Source: Leucobacter soli | Lineage (GTDB): Bacteria > Actinomycetota > Actinomycetes > Actinomycetales > Microbacteriaceae | Assembly (NCBI RefSeq): GCF_910593785.1 | Contig: NZ_CAJVAP010000009.1 | Location: 1 to 64,000 of the forward strand | Length of the DNA: 64,000 nucleotides | Reading direction: 5' to 3' | Shown here: in pieces, positions 1 to 8,288 of the stretch | How positions within the stretch are numbered: position 1 is the stretch's first letter | How the letters are laid out: each line of letters opens with the position of its first letter | Notes under the pieces: model-generated | Database searches by the model: none | Seen by the model: only the letters and a program-made list of their open reading frames with translations | Told to the model about the DNA's origin: nothing | Program-made: the position numbers and the translations under genes

Positions 1-1443
1 CCCCAGCCCCGCCCGTCCCGCACCCGTAGCCTGCTCGGCATGAGCGTGGCCGCCCTGGTCGCGGTGACCGCTCTGCACTTCGCCCCGGCGACGGCCACCG
101 CCGCCACCGCCGGCACGGAGCTGCTGCCCAACGCGAACTTCTCGAAGGGCACGAGCGGCTGGTCCACCACGAGCTCCAACCAGACGCTCCGCGTCATCAA
201 CACGAGCAGCGGCAAAGTGGCTCACCTCAAGGTGAAGAAGTCCGGCAACGCCGTGCTCAACGATGTCCCGAACTCCGTTACCGGCGTCGCCAAGGGCACC
301 TCTTACAAGGTGACCGCCAAGGTGCGCACCACCATCCCGAAGGCGGCCGGCGTCAAGGGCAAGGTGAGCGTGCGCGAGCTCGTGGCCAAGTCCGCCGTGA
401 AGACCACTCAGAAGAGCTTCACGCTCTCGAACAAGAATTGGAGGACCGTGTCGTTCACGGTCACCGCGACCCGCTCCGGGTCCAGCCTCGACGTCCGCAC
501 GACGGCGACGAAGCTCCACAAGAGCAAGAACCTGCAGGTCAAGAGCGTCTCGGTGAAGACCGTCGCGTCGACCACGGGCTCGGACAGCTCCGACTCCGCG
601 ACCTGCTCCACACGGAGCCTGCCCAAGGGCACCGCGTTCGGCACGAGCATCTCGCCCGGCACCTACGGCACTCACCAGAAGGCCGTCGACCACGTCGACG
701 GGGTCTTCGGCACGACGGTCGACACCATCCGCGTGTTCGACGGCGGCATGGTGTTCCCCTGGAGTCACTCGCGCACCAAGATGATCGCCGGCCGCGACCT
801 CATCATGTCGTTCCGCCCGATGCCGCAGGACGTGCTCGCGGGCAAGTACGACAAGGAGTTCAAGACCTGGTTCCAGCAGGCGCCGAAGAACGTCACGATC
901 TACTGGAGCTACATCCACGAGCCCGAGCCGCTGATCGATCAGGGCAAGTTCACGGCGGCCCAGTACCGCAAGGCCTGGCAGCGGATCGACGCGATCGCGG
1001 ACTCGGTCTGCCGCAGCAACATGTATCCGACCCTCATCCTGACCGGGTGGACGGCGAGTTCCGGATCCAAGCGGGACTGGCGGGACTACTACCCGGGCTC
1101 GAAGGTGATCGAGGTCATGGCGTTCGACCCCTACAACGGGGTGCACGAGCCGGATCGGGACTACTACGCGACACCGGAGAGTCTCTTCGGCTCGGTCCGC
1201 GCGGTCGCGAAGGAGGCTGGCAAGCCGTGGGCGATCGCCGAGACCGGCTCGCGGGTGATCCCGAGCGATCAGAGCCCGAAGGGCGAGAAGCGGGCCAAGT
1301 GGCTGACGTCGCTCGCGAAGTACAGCCGCGACAACGGCGCCGTCTTCGTGACCTACTTCCACTCCACGCGCGATGGCGAGTGGCGGCTCCTCGACAAGCC
1401 CTCCGCCGACGCCTGGAAGGCGGCGATCCTGAGTTCGCCCTGA
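1..1443 (+). CDS. Secreted GH26-like glycoside hydrolase with N-terminal carbohydrate-binding-like domain (5' partial)
   Basis: Probable secreted beta-glycanase (mannanase-like GH26). Residue numbers count from the ATG at 40. The frame is open to base 1, and the residues before that ATG are basic (SRTRSLLG) and precede a hydrophobic stretch ending in ATATAATA. I therefore infer that the real start and signal-peptide n-region lie upstream of the window. Residues 25-180 form a beta-rich, Thr/Ser/Lys-rich module resembling CBM4/9-type domains. Residues 200-467 look like a GH26 TIM barrel: YIHEPEP places the likely acid/base at Glu294, and IAETGS the likely nucleophile at Glu401. It sits at the head of a polysaccharide locus and may trim or release the polymer. 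A 15-bp hairpin follows it. The family call rests on motifs only. Confidence 0.75.
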   Translation, partial: PQPRPSRTRSLLGMSVAALVAVTALHFAPATATAATAGTELLPNANFSKGTSGWSTTSSNQTLRVINTSSGKVAHLKVKKSGNAVLNDVPNSVTGVAKGTSYKVTAKVRTTIPKAAGVKGKVSVRELVAKSAVKTTQKSFTLSNKNWRTVSFTVTATRSGSSLDVRTTATKLHKSKNLQVKSVSVKTVASTTGSDSSDSATCSTRSLPKGTAFGTSISPGTYGTHQKAVDHVDGVFGTTVDTIRVFDGGMVFPWSHSRTKMIAGRDLIMSFRPMPQDVLAGKYDKEFKTWFQQAPKNVTIYWSYIHEPEPLIDQGKFTAAQYRKAWQRIDAIADSVCRSNMYPTLILTGWTASSGSKRDWRDYYPGSKVIEVMAFDPYNGVHEPDRDYYATPESLFGSVRAVAKEAGKPWAIAETGSRVIPSDQSPKGEKRAKWLTSLAKYSRDNGAVFVTYFHSTRDGEWRLLDKPSADAWKAAILSSP

Positions 1444-1460
1444 TCCCCTGACGAATCCAT

Positions 1461-1503
1461 CGGTGCATCCGATCCGGCCGCAGCGCTAGGATCGGATGCA
1501 CCG
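1461..1503 (+). terminator. Strong hairpin terminator after the glycosidase gene
   Basis: A perfect 15-bp inverted repeat (1461-1475 and 1489-1503, arm CGGTGCATCCGATCC) surrounds a 13-nt loop, 17 nt after the stop codon. No U tract follows, which is usual in high-GC actinobacteria. A TAGGAT sequence at 1487-1492 overlaps the 3' arm and could be a -10 box for the next gene. Confidence 0.6.
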
Positions 1504-1535
1504 CGGGGTTCCAGCTCAGGGGGGGAGCGACGACG

Positions 1536-2879
1536 ATGACCACGAATGCATCGGCTCAGCCCGGGATCGATATCCGTCGATACTGGGACATCCTCGTCTC
1601 GCGCTGGCGCCTGGTCATCGCCATCGCCCTGCTCGGTCTCCTGGCCGCAGGCGCCTATCTCTTCATCGTCCCGCCCACGTATACCGCCGTCACGACGCTC
1701 TCGGTCTATCCGCTGACCACCGAGCGCTATGCGCCCAACCGCAACATCGGCAACCTGGTCGACATGGACGCCGAGGCGGTGATGGCTTCGTCGTTCACCG
1801 TCGCCGAGGTCGCCGCCGAGTCGACGGACGGCGGCTGGACCGCCGCCGAGCTGCGCGGCGGCACCACGGCCGTGGCCGGGGCCGGCAGCACGACGCTGAC
1901 GATACGCGTCGTGGGCCCGAGCGAGGCGCTCGCCCGCACCGGCGCGGCGGCCATGGCGGAGGCGTACCTGCAGATGCGCTCGGACGAAGCCGCCGACAGC
2001 ATCGACAGCATTGTCGAGAGCGATCGCGAGCGGATCAACGAGCACCGTCAGCAGCTCACCGACGCTCTGGAGCGGCTCGCGGCCGCCGAGCCCGGGAGCA
2101 CCGCCGCCGCCGAAGCCGCCGCGGACCAGCAGATCCTCAACCTGCAGATCTCGTCGCTGCTCACCCGGATCAGTTCGCTCGAGGGCATCGACACGACCGG
2201 CGGCATTATCCTCAATCCCGCATCGATGACGGCGATCACGGTCAAGCCGCCGCGCACCACCACGCTGGCCACCGGGCTCGCCGGAGGGCTGCTGCTGGGC
2301 ATCATCGCGGCATTCGTCACGCACTCGCGGCGCAAGGTCGTGCGCTCCGGCTACGATCTCAGCCGCGCGCTCGAAGTCGAGACGCTGGGGAAGCTGCCCA
2401 CCATCGGCGGCGGAGGCGTCGGAGCGAGCGCGGGCGTCGAGCATTCGGACGTCGAGCGCGCAGCCGGCGGAGACGAGGCGCTCGCGACGGCCGCGCAGCG
2501 CCTGCTCCGTCAGGCGGCATTGCGCGATGCCCGCACCATCACGATCGTCGTCGACGCCGAGGAGTCCGCCGCGGCGGATCTCGTCGACCGGCTGGCGCGG
2601 GAGATGGGCGACATCGACGCGCCGGTCGCGGTGGTCTCGCGACCCGGGGAGCGGCCGACGAGCCGCGCCGCGTACGTGCTGCTGCCGATCACCGCCGCCG
2701 CGACGCACGCGGAACGACTGCGCGCGCTGCGGGTGAGCGATGTCGCGGTGCTCGTGCCGAAGCTCGGCGAGACCCGCCTCGCCGAGGTCCGCGCACTGGG
2801 GCGCGAATCCGAGCAGATGGGGGCGCCGCTCATCGGCGTGCTGCTCCTCGCCGCCGAGAGCCGGGGCAAACGAGGCTGA
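1536..2879 (+). CDS. Wzz-type polysaccharide co-polymerase (chain-length determinant-like)
   Basis: Membrane protein predicted to control polysaccharide chain length or export. An N-terminal cytoplasmic stretch (IDIRRYWDILVSRW) leads into TM1 at about residues 30-50. A periplasm-facing Wzz-like region follows, with an alpha-helical segment around residues 150-215, then TM2 (ATGLAGGLLLGIIAAFVT, about 245-265). The remaining ~180 residues are cytoplasmic. They resemble the tyrosine-kinase-like tail of actinobacterial co-polymerases, but I see no Walker A motif, so kinase activity is unlikely. The ATG follows a G-rich Shine-Dalgarno sequence. It is the first of a co-directional run with the sulfotransferase and kinase-like genes. 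Confidence 0.75.
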   Translation: MTTNASAQPGIDIRRYWDILVSRWRLVIAIALLGLLAAGAYLFIVPPTYTAVTTLSVYPLTTERYAPNRNIGNLVDMDAEAVMASSFTVAEVAAESTDGGWTAAELRGGTTAVAGAGSTTLTIRVVGPSEALARTGAAAMAEAYLQMRSDEAADSIDSIVESDRERINEHRQQLTDALERLAAAEPGSTAAAEAAADQQILNLQISSLLTRISSLEGIDTTGGIILNPASMTAITVKPPRTTTLATGLAGGLLLGIIAAFVTHSRRKVVRSGYDLSRALEVETLGKLPTIGGGGVGASAGVEHSDVERAAGGDEALATAAQRLLRQAALRDARTITIVVDAEESAAADLVDRLAREMGDIDAPVAVVSRPGERPTSRAAYVLLPITAAATHAERLRALRVSDVAVLVPKLGETRLAEVRALGRESEQMGAPLIGVLLLAAESRGKRG

Positions 2880-2921
2880 CACGCGGGCCGACGGGACGCG
2901 CGATCACGAAGGGGTGTCGAC

Positions 2922-3812
2922 ATGGGAGTCGTTCGGAAGGTCAAGGATCGGTCGCCGCGCTGGATCCGCGATTCGGCGGATCAGGCGACACGACGGTACG
3001 GGCTGCTCACCAGCGGGGCTCGGACGCTCCCGGACTATCTGATCACCGGGACGAAGCGGGGCGGCACCACCTCCCTGTACAACTACCTGCTGCGCCATCC
3101 GGGCGTCATGCGCATGTTCCCCGGGTCGCGCGACCTCAAGAGCACCGACTACTTCTTCCGCCGCGGGCGGAGCGAGGCCTGGTACCGCTCGCACTTCCCC
3201 ACCACCGGGGAGCGCCGCCGCGCGGCGCAGGATCTCGGCTACGCGCCGGTCTGCGGGGAGGCATCGCCCTACTACTGCTGGGATCCGCGGGTCGCCCCCT
3301 TCGTCCGAGAGGTGGCGCCGGAGGTGCGGGCGATCCTGCTGATCCGGGATCCGGTGCGGCGAGCCTGGTCCCACTACCAGGAGCGCGTGCAGAACGGGGT
3401 CGAGCCGCTCGGGTTCTCCGACGCGCTCCGGGCGGAGGAGGATCGCATCGGCGAGGAGCGCACCCGCATGCTCGCCGACCCCGAGTACTACAGCCCCGCC
3501 TTCGACTGGTACGCCTACCGCGCGCGGGGCGAGTACCTCCCCCAGATCGAGAACTGGCTCTCGCACTTCTCACGAGACCGGCTGCTCGTGGTCCGCTCCG
3601 AGGATCTCTACGGCGACACGCAGGCGACCTTCGACCGCGTCTGCGCCTTTCTCGGCCTGCCGACCGTCGAGATGTCGACGCGGAAGACCTTCAACGCGAC
3701 GTGGCGCACCCGGGACGACGTCCCCGACGACGCCCGCGAGTCGCTGAGCGAGCACTACGAGAGCCACAACGCGCGGCTCGAGGAGTTCCTCGGGGAGAGG
3801 CTGGGCTGGTGA
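2922..3812 (+). CDS. Sulfotransferase domain protein
   Basis: Predicted PAPS-dependent carbohydrate sulfotransferase (296 aa). The 5'-phosphosulfate-binding loop is ITGTKRGGTTSL at about residues 42-53. The 3'-phosphate-binding region is LIRDPVRRAWSHYQ at about 144-157, with the typical Arg/Ser pair. The C-terminal part (LSEHYESHNARLEEFLG) matches the usual family ending. There is no signal peptide, so it acts in the cytoplasm on lipid- or nucleotide-linked sugar. The next gene starts at a GTG overlapping its stop (GTGA), so the two are probably translationally coupled. A second, different sulfotransferase lies at 8285. Confidence 0.85.
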   Translation: MGVVRKVKDRSPRWIRDSADQATRRYGLLTSGARTLPDYLITGTKRGGTTSLYNYLLRHPGVMRMFPGSRDLKSTDYFFRRGRSEAWYRSHFPTTGERRRAAQDLGYAPVCGEASPYYCWDPRVAPFVREVAPEVRAILLIRDPVRRAWSHYQERVQNGVEPLGFSDALRAEEDRIGEERTRMLADPEYYSPAFDWYAYRARGEYLPQIENWLSHFSRDRLLVVRSEDLYGDTQATFDRVCAFLGLPTVEMSTRKTFNATWRTRDDVPDDARESLSEHYESHNARLEEFLGERLGW

Positions 3813-5164
3813 CCGCCGGCCGCGATGGTGCTCGCGGCGACGATACTCGCGGCGCCGGCGACTGCGGTCGTCTCGCGGCCGCGGAGATCGCGCTGGTGGC
3901 CGAGCAGCTGTGGCCCGGCTGTGCCCGGCCCGACTTCCGGGCCGTCGCGGGACCGGCGGGGACGACCGGATGGGTCGAAGTGGAGCGGCACGCGGTCCTG
4001 GAGCGCGGTGGGCGCATCGAACTGATCCTGCCCGCGCGCCGCACGGTCGCCGCGCGCGGCCTCGCCGCCTACGCCCGGCTCCGTCCGATGCGGCTCCGGC
4101 TCGGTCGCGCCGCCCTCGCCGCCGCCCTGGCCGCAGGCATCGTCCGCCCCCGCGCCTACATCGCGCTGGAGGCGCGGGCCGGGGGGCAGGATGGCGGAGC
4201 CCACGCCGGCGGCGCCGGCGGCGCCCGCGACGAGACCGTCGTCGGGCAGTTGCGCGCGGCGTTCGGCGCGGAGACCGACGTGCTCGTGCACGTGCGGCGC
4301 ACGGCCAACCGCAAAGCACTGCTCCAGGTGCTGGACGCCTCCGGGCGCACGCTGGGGTTCGCCAAGGCGGCGCGGGATCCCGCGTCGTCGGCCGGGATCC
4401 GGACCGAGCTCGCAGCGCTCACCGAGCTCGCGGCGCTCAACGACAGCGATGGCGATGGCAATGGCGACAGCCGGTCGCCTTGCGTCCGCACGCCCCGGGT
4501 ACTGCTGCAGGGATCGAGCGCCGGGCTGCCCTTCGTGATGACGGAACCGCTGCCGCGGGGTATTCGAGCGGTCGGCCGGGCCGGTTCGGATGCGCCGTCG
4601 ATCGCGGAGTTCGCCGCCCTCGCTCCGGTCGCCCGCTGGGCCCGCCCCGCGGAGAGCGGGCATCTCGCCCGCCTCCGTTCGCGGTCCGAGGATCCGGGGA
4701 TCGCCCGGCTCGAGCAGAGCGAGCTGCGGCAGAGGCTCGACGAACTGCTCCGGTGCGTCGAGGCGGAACCGGATCCCGCGCCCATCGCTCGCCGGTGGCA
4801 CGGCGACTTCGCCTTCTGGAACGTCGGGCGCACGCGCGACGGGCGTCTCTGGTGCTGGGACTTCGAGAACGTCGACCGCGACGCTCTCGCCGGCCTCGAC
4901 GCGATCCACTGGCACGCGAGCCGGCGGCGGCACGCTCGGGGAGCGGCCGGTGTCGCGGAGCGCGCCGGGATCCTCGCCGACGCGGCGGCCGTGCTGAGCG
5001 CCTTCGGCGCCGGCGGGGCGCGGGCGCGCGTCGTCCTCTACCGCGTCTACGTCGCGGAGGTCGCCGCGCGCGTGCTCGAGGCGGCCGCGAACGACGGCTG
5101 GGCCCGCGTCTGGTGCGCGCCGGCCGAGCTCGCGCGCCTCCTCGACGCGGCGCTCGCCGACTGA
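3809..5164 (+). CDS. APH/choline-kinase-fold protein of the polysaccharide locus
   Basis: Protein of 451 aa with a phosphotransferase (aminoglycoside-phosphotransferase-like) C-terminal half. The catalytic loop HGDFAFWN is at residues 331-338 and the metal-binding Asp is Asp351 (WDFEN). The N-terminal ~150 residues are poorly conserved and Ala/Arg-rich. Around 180-215 the sequence HVRRTANRKALLQVLDASG has the look of the small kinase lobe. The GTG start at 3809 overlaps the upstream stop. It could phosphorylate a sugar or another small molecule, but the substrate cannot be read from the sequence. Bona fide antibiotic resistance is unlikely in this setting. Confidence 0.65.
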   Translation: MTAGRDGARGDDTRGAGDCGRLAAAEIALVAEQLWPGCARPDFRAVAGPAGTTGWVEVERHAVLERGGRIELILPARRTVAARGLAAYARLRPMRLRLGRAALAAALAAGIVRPRAYIALEARAGGQDGGAHAGGAGGARDETVVGQLRAAFGAETDVLVHVRRTANRKALLQVLDASGRTLGFAKAARDPASSAGIRTELAALTELAALNDSDGDGNGDSRSPCVRTPRVLLQGSSAGLPFVMTEPLPRGIRAVGRAGSDAPSIAEFAALAPVARWARPAESGHLARLRSRSEDPGIARLEQSELRQRLDELLRCVEAEPDPAPIARRWHGDFAFWNVGRTRDGRLWCWDFENVDRDALAGLDAIHWHASRRRHARGAAGVAERAGILADAAAVLSAFGAGGARARVVLYRVYVAEVAARVLEAAANDGWARVWCAPAELARLLDAALAD

Positions 5165-5177
5165 GCGGGGTCCCCGC
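5165..5177. terminator. Short palindrome between convergent genes
   Basis: GCGGGG-T-CCCCGC lies between two convergent stop codons in a 29-bp gap and could serve both directions. It is small and has no U tract. Confidence 0.3.
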
Positions 5178-5193
5178 CCGCCGCGCCCGGTGC

Positions 5194-6111
5194 TCAGATC
5201 CCGCGGCCCAGCCGCTGGATCGTCTTCGCGACCCACTCCGGCGACATGAGCCGCAGCGAGATGCCGAGGGCGAGCCAGGCCTTGATCTGCCTCGGATCCC
5301 GGGTCACCGAGTCCCGCACCCAGCCGCGCGCCGCCTTCGCATCGCCGTTCGCCGCGCGCGCGAAGGCGATCTGACCGGCGAGCCGGGCGTGCGCCCTGCG
5401 GTCGCGCGCGAACCCCTCATGCGTGCGGAAGAGGTACTCCAAGCCCTCGGCGTAGGCGCCCCACTTGCCGAAGAAGTAGGAGTTCTGGCTCCACGTCACC
5501 GAGACGAGCGGCTCGTTGACGACCGCGATCCGGCCGGCTCGAGACGTCCGCAGAAGCAGGTCGTAGTCCTCGCCGTAGCTCCCCGGCAGCTCCTCGTCGA
5601 CCATACCGATCACCCCCAGCAACGCCGCCCGCCGGAACACGAAGGTGCTCGAATGCAGCCCCGGCAGCCGATCGCGCAACAGTTCGGCGTGCGTCACCGG
5701 ATCGACCGGCACCAGCCGCTCGTACTGGTTCTCGCCGTCGTCGAGCACCATCGCCGTGCCGACCAGGAGCGCGTCCGGATCGGCCGCGAACCGTTCCATC
5801 TGCGCGCGCAGCTTGCCGCTCCGCCACCAGTCGTCGTCGTCGAGGAAGGCGACGAAGTCGTGCGCGGCGGCGAGGATCCCCGTATTGCGTCCGCCGGCGA
5901 GACCCCGGCTCCGCTCGTTCGACACCGCGACGACGGTGCGCCCCGAGGGCACCTCGACTTCGGGCAGGTAGGGCTCCTCGGCGTCGAACACGATGATCAC
6001 CTGGATCTCGCCGACGTAGTCCTGCTGCAGGACGCTCTCGAGCGCTCGCCGCATCTGCTCGGGGCGATGATGCGTGGGGATGACCGCGGTCACCGGGGGC
6101 ATCGTTGCCAT
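5194..6111 (-). CDS. Family 2 glycosyltransferase
   Basis: Inverting GT-A glycosyltransferase of 305 aa. The N-terminal nucleotide-sugar fold begins VTAVIPTHHRPEQMRRAL. NERSRGLAGGRNTGI at 65-79 is typical of GT2, and the acidic DDDDWW at 91-96 contains the DXD-like metal site. SYGEDYDLLLR around 175-185 is the ED-type catalytic-base motif. The C-terminal ~80 residues are helical and may hold a TPR-like segment. No membrane segment is evident. The ATG at 6111 follows GAGGAG. It is the only gene of the polysaccharide locus on the minus strand and diverges from the membrane-anchored protein at 6226. Confidence 0.88.
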   Translation of the reverse strand: MATMPPVTAVIPTHHRPEQMRRALESVLQQDYVGEIQVIIVFDAEEPYLPEVEVPSGRTVVAVSNERSRGLAGGRNTGILAAAHDFVAFLDDDDWWRSGKLRAQMERFAADPDALLVGTAMVLDDGENQYERLVPVDPVTHAELLRDRLPGLHSSTFVFRRAALLGVIGMVDEELPGSYGEDYDLLLRTSRAGRIAVVNEPLVSVTWSQNSYFFGKWGAYAEGLEYLFRTHEGFARDRRAHARLAGQIAFARAANGDAKAARGWVRDSVTRDPRQIKAWLALGISLRLMSPEWVAKTIQRLGRGI

Positions 6112-6150
6112 ACCGACTCCTCACTGCCTCTTCACCTGCAAGGATCAGCA

Positions 6151-6158
6151 AGTATAGT
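6151..6158. promoter_or_regulatory. Back-to-back -10 boxes between divergent genes
   Basis: TATACT on the minus strand (6156 down to 6151) and TATAGT on the plus strand (6153-6158) overlap in the only AT-rich patch of the 114-bp divergent gap. Convincing -35 boxes are not visible. Confidence 0.35.
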
Positions 6159-6225
6159 GGGCATAGATCCGTCGGCCGTCGCAACGACGCGGAACACGGC
6201 ACGCGGGTCGAGGTTTGGGGGACCG

Positions 6226-6813
6226 ATGAAGCGCCGCCTGTGGATCTGGATTTCCGCCGCTGCCATCCTCGCCGCGGTCGCAGCGATCGTCGTGATCGCG
6301 CTCGCCATGAACTCGGCGCCCACCGCTCCGCCGGTCACCCCGCCGACCGCGGCCGCTCCCGATCCGTCGCCCGTGCCCGAGCCGGCCTCGACGGCGAGTC
6401 CCGACGAACTGGGCGACGACGTGGAGGCGCTCATCGCGCCGTTCATCGCCGCCGAGGCCGCCTCGCGGTCGGATCCGTCGACCCCGCTCGCGTTCGAGGA
6501 CGTGGCCGCGGGCGACGCGCTCGAGGATCTGAAGCTCGACGCCTTCGAGTTCTCGGAGAACGGCATGGTCCAGTCCGGCGCGCCGACGGTCGTGAGTGCC
6601 GAGGTCGAGGACTACGACGCCGACGCCTCGCCTCCGACCGCCGTCGTCCGGCTCTGCCTCGACTTCTCGAAGGTCGACATCCAGGCCCCCGACGGCCAGT
6701 CGGTGAAGTCGAGCGACGCCCCGCAGCGGGTGCCGTCGCTGCTGACGCTGCAGTCGATCGAGGGACGCTGGCTCGTGACGGCGCGCAGCTACCCGGACGA
6801 GTCGAGCTGCTGA
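6226..6813 (+). CDS. Membrane-anchored hypothetical protein
   Basis: Protein of 195 aa, not recognised. A single N-terminal anchor (KRRLWIW then a ~22-residue Ala/Ile/Val helix) is followed by a Pro/Ala/Thr-rich linker (residues 31-60) and an acidic extracytoplasmic domain. That domain resembles the small mixed alpha/beta lipoprotein-like domains common in Gram-positive bacteria. Two cysteines occur (in VVRLCLDFSK and at the C-terminus), perhaps forming a disulfide. The ATG at 6226 has GGGGGA upstream. Its position between a glycosyltransferase and a polymerase gene suggests an envelope role, but no function can be assigned. Confidence 0.7.
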   Translation: MKRRLWIWISAAAILAAVAAIVVIALAMNSAPTAPPVTPPTAAAPDPSPVPEPASTASPDELGDDVEALIAPFIAAEAASRSDPSTPLAFEDVAAGDALEDLKLDAFEFSENGMVQSGAPTVVSAEVEDYDADASPPTAVVRLCLDFSKVDIQAPDGQSVKSSDAPQRVPSLLTLQSIEGRWLVTARSYPDESSC

Positions 6814-6914
6814 CCGTGCGCCGCAGGAAGCGCGGATCGATCCGGGACGGTGGGCGATGTCAGGTGAACCGCATCAGCTGAGCGTCACCGCCCGGGTGCG
6901 CTGAGGAGGTGGAC

Positions 6915-8288
6915 GTGGCCGGAGTCGCTGCCCACGCACCCGCGGGTGCGCCGCCCGGGCTCCTGCGCGCCGGCGACCGCCTCCCATCGTGGCCGTTCAC
7001 CCTCGCATTCGCAGGCTTCCCGCTCTGGTGGTTCCTCGGCATCGTCGACTTCATCTGGATCCCCATGGCCGTCGTCATGGTGCTCTACCTGGTCCGCACC
7101 CGCGCGACCCTGACGCCCCGCGGCACCGGGGTCTGGCTGCTCTTCCTCGTCTGGGCGGGCTGCTCGGTCATCCAGCTCACGGCGGCGGGCCAGCTGCTGG
7201 TCTTCGGCTACCGCTACGCGATCTACCTCGCCTGCACGGTGCTCCTCGTCTACCTCTTCAACAACCGGCGCACGTTGACCGACCGCTTCGTGTCGGGCGT
7301 GCTCACCATCTGGTGGCTCATCACGGTGCTCGGCGGCGCGGCCGCGATGCTGCTGCCCACCGCCGTGTTCCGCACACCGCTCAGCATGATCCTGCCGGGA
7401 TCGCTGCTCGGCAACCCCTGGATCAACCACATGGTGATCCGCCGCTTCAACCAGTTCAACCCCGACTCCTACTTCGAACTCGACCCGCGGCCCAGCGCAC
7501 CGTTCCTCTACACGAACAACTGGGGCAACGTGTACTCGCTGCTCATCCCCTTCGTGCTCATCCATCTCATGCACATCCGGGGTACGAAGCGCTTCTGGCT
7601 GCTCTCCGCTGCGCTCGTCCTCTCGGCGGTCCCGGCGATCGTCACCCTCAACCGGGGCATGTTCATCGGGCTGGGGATCGCCGCCGTCTACGCCGCGTTC
7701 CGCTTCGCGCTGCTGCGGGATCTGCGCGCGATCCTGGCGCTCGCGACGGTCGCCGCCATCGGGGTCGGCGTGTGGACGCTGCTGCCGACTGAGGACAGCC
7801 TGGCGGCGCGCACCGAGAGCCGCAGCACCGTCGATCGGGCGACGCTCTACGTGCAGGCGGTCGAGGCGGTCCGGGACTCCCCGATACTCGGCTACGGCCG
7901 GACGATCGAGGGAGAGGACATCCGCGACCCCGTCGGCACCCAGGGCCAGTTCTGGATGGTGCTCGTGTCGCACGGCGTCGGGGCGACCGTGCTGTTCATG
8001 GGTTGGTTCCTGCTCGCATTCGTGCTGTCGCTCCGGCGGCGGGACCCCTGCGGCCTCGCCGCGAATACGGTGCTGCTCGTCGGCACGATTGAGTTCACCT
8101 ACTACGGGGCGATCCCGTACGGGCTGCCGATCATGATGATCGCCGCCGCGCTCGCGCTGCGCGGTCCGGTGAATGCGCCGGAGGATGCGCCGGTGGATGC
8201 GGGGGTCGACGCGCGGATCGACGCGCCGGCGACCGGCGCACGGTCGGCCGCCGGGAGTCGGGCGGTCGGGACGAAGGGGGAGGCATGA
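6915..8288 (+). CDS. O-antigen polymerase/ligase-like membrane protein (Wzy-like)
   Basis: Integral membrane protein of 457 aa with about 10-12 hydrophobic helices. The large loop after the middle helices contains the region NQFNPDSYFELDPRPSAPF. GRTIEGEDIRDPVGTQGQFWMV near 325-350 resembles the Wzy_C/O-antigen-ligase signature in which His and Arg residues polymerise or transfer the glycan. I chose GTG 6915 because AGGAGG (6904-6909) sits 5 nt upstream; GTG 6909 is the alternative. The last 50 residues are a low-complexity Ala/Asp/Gly-rich tail. Its stop overlaps the next start (ATGA). It probably polymerises the repeat units flipped by the Wzx-type protein at 18826. Confidence 0.78.
   Translation: MAGVAAHAPAGAPPGLLRAGDRLPSWPFTLAFAGFPLWWFLGIVDFIWIPMAVVMVLYLVRTRATLTPRGTGVWLLFLVWAGCSVIQLTAAGQLLVFGYRYAIYLACTVLLVYLFNNRRTLTDRFVSGVLTIWWLITVLGGAAAMLLPTAVFRTPLSMILPGSLLGNPWINHMVIRRFNQFNPDSYFELDPRPSAPFLYTNNWGNVYSLLIPFVLIHLMHIRGTKRFWLLSAALVLSAVPAIVTLNRGMFIGLGIAAVYAAFRFALLRDLRAILALATVAAIGVGVWTLLPTEDSLAARTESRSTVDRATLYVQAVEAVRDSPILGYGRTIEGEDIRDPVGTQGQFWMVLVSHGVGATVLFMGWFLLAFVLSLRRRDPCGLAANTVLLVGTIEFTYYGAIPYGLPIMMIAAALALRGPVNAPEDAPVDAGVDARIDAPATGARSAAGSRAVGTKGEA

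Noticed and set aside
1353-2882. 509-codon frame antisense to the Wzz-like gene
   Set aside because: Low-complexity Arg/Asp/Gly translation overlapping two supported genes and a terminator.
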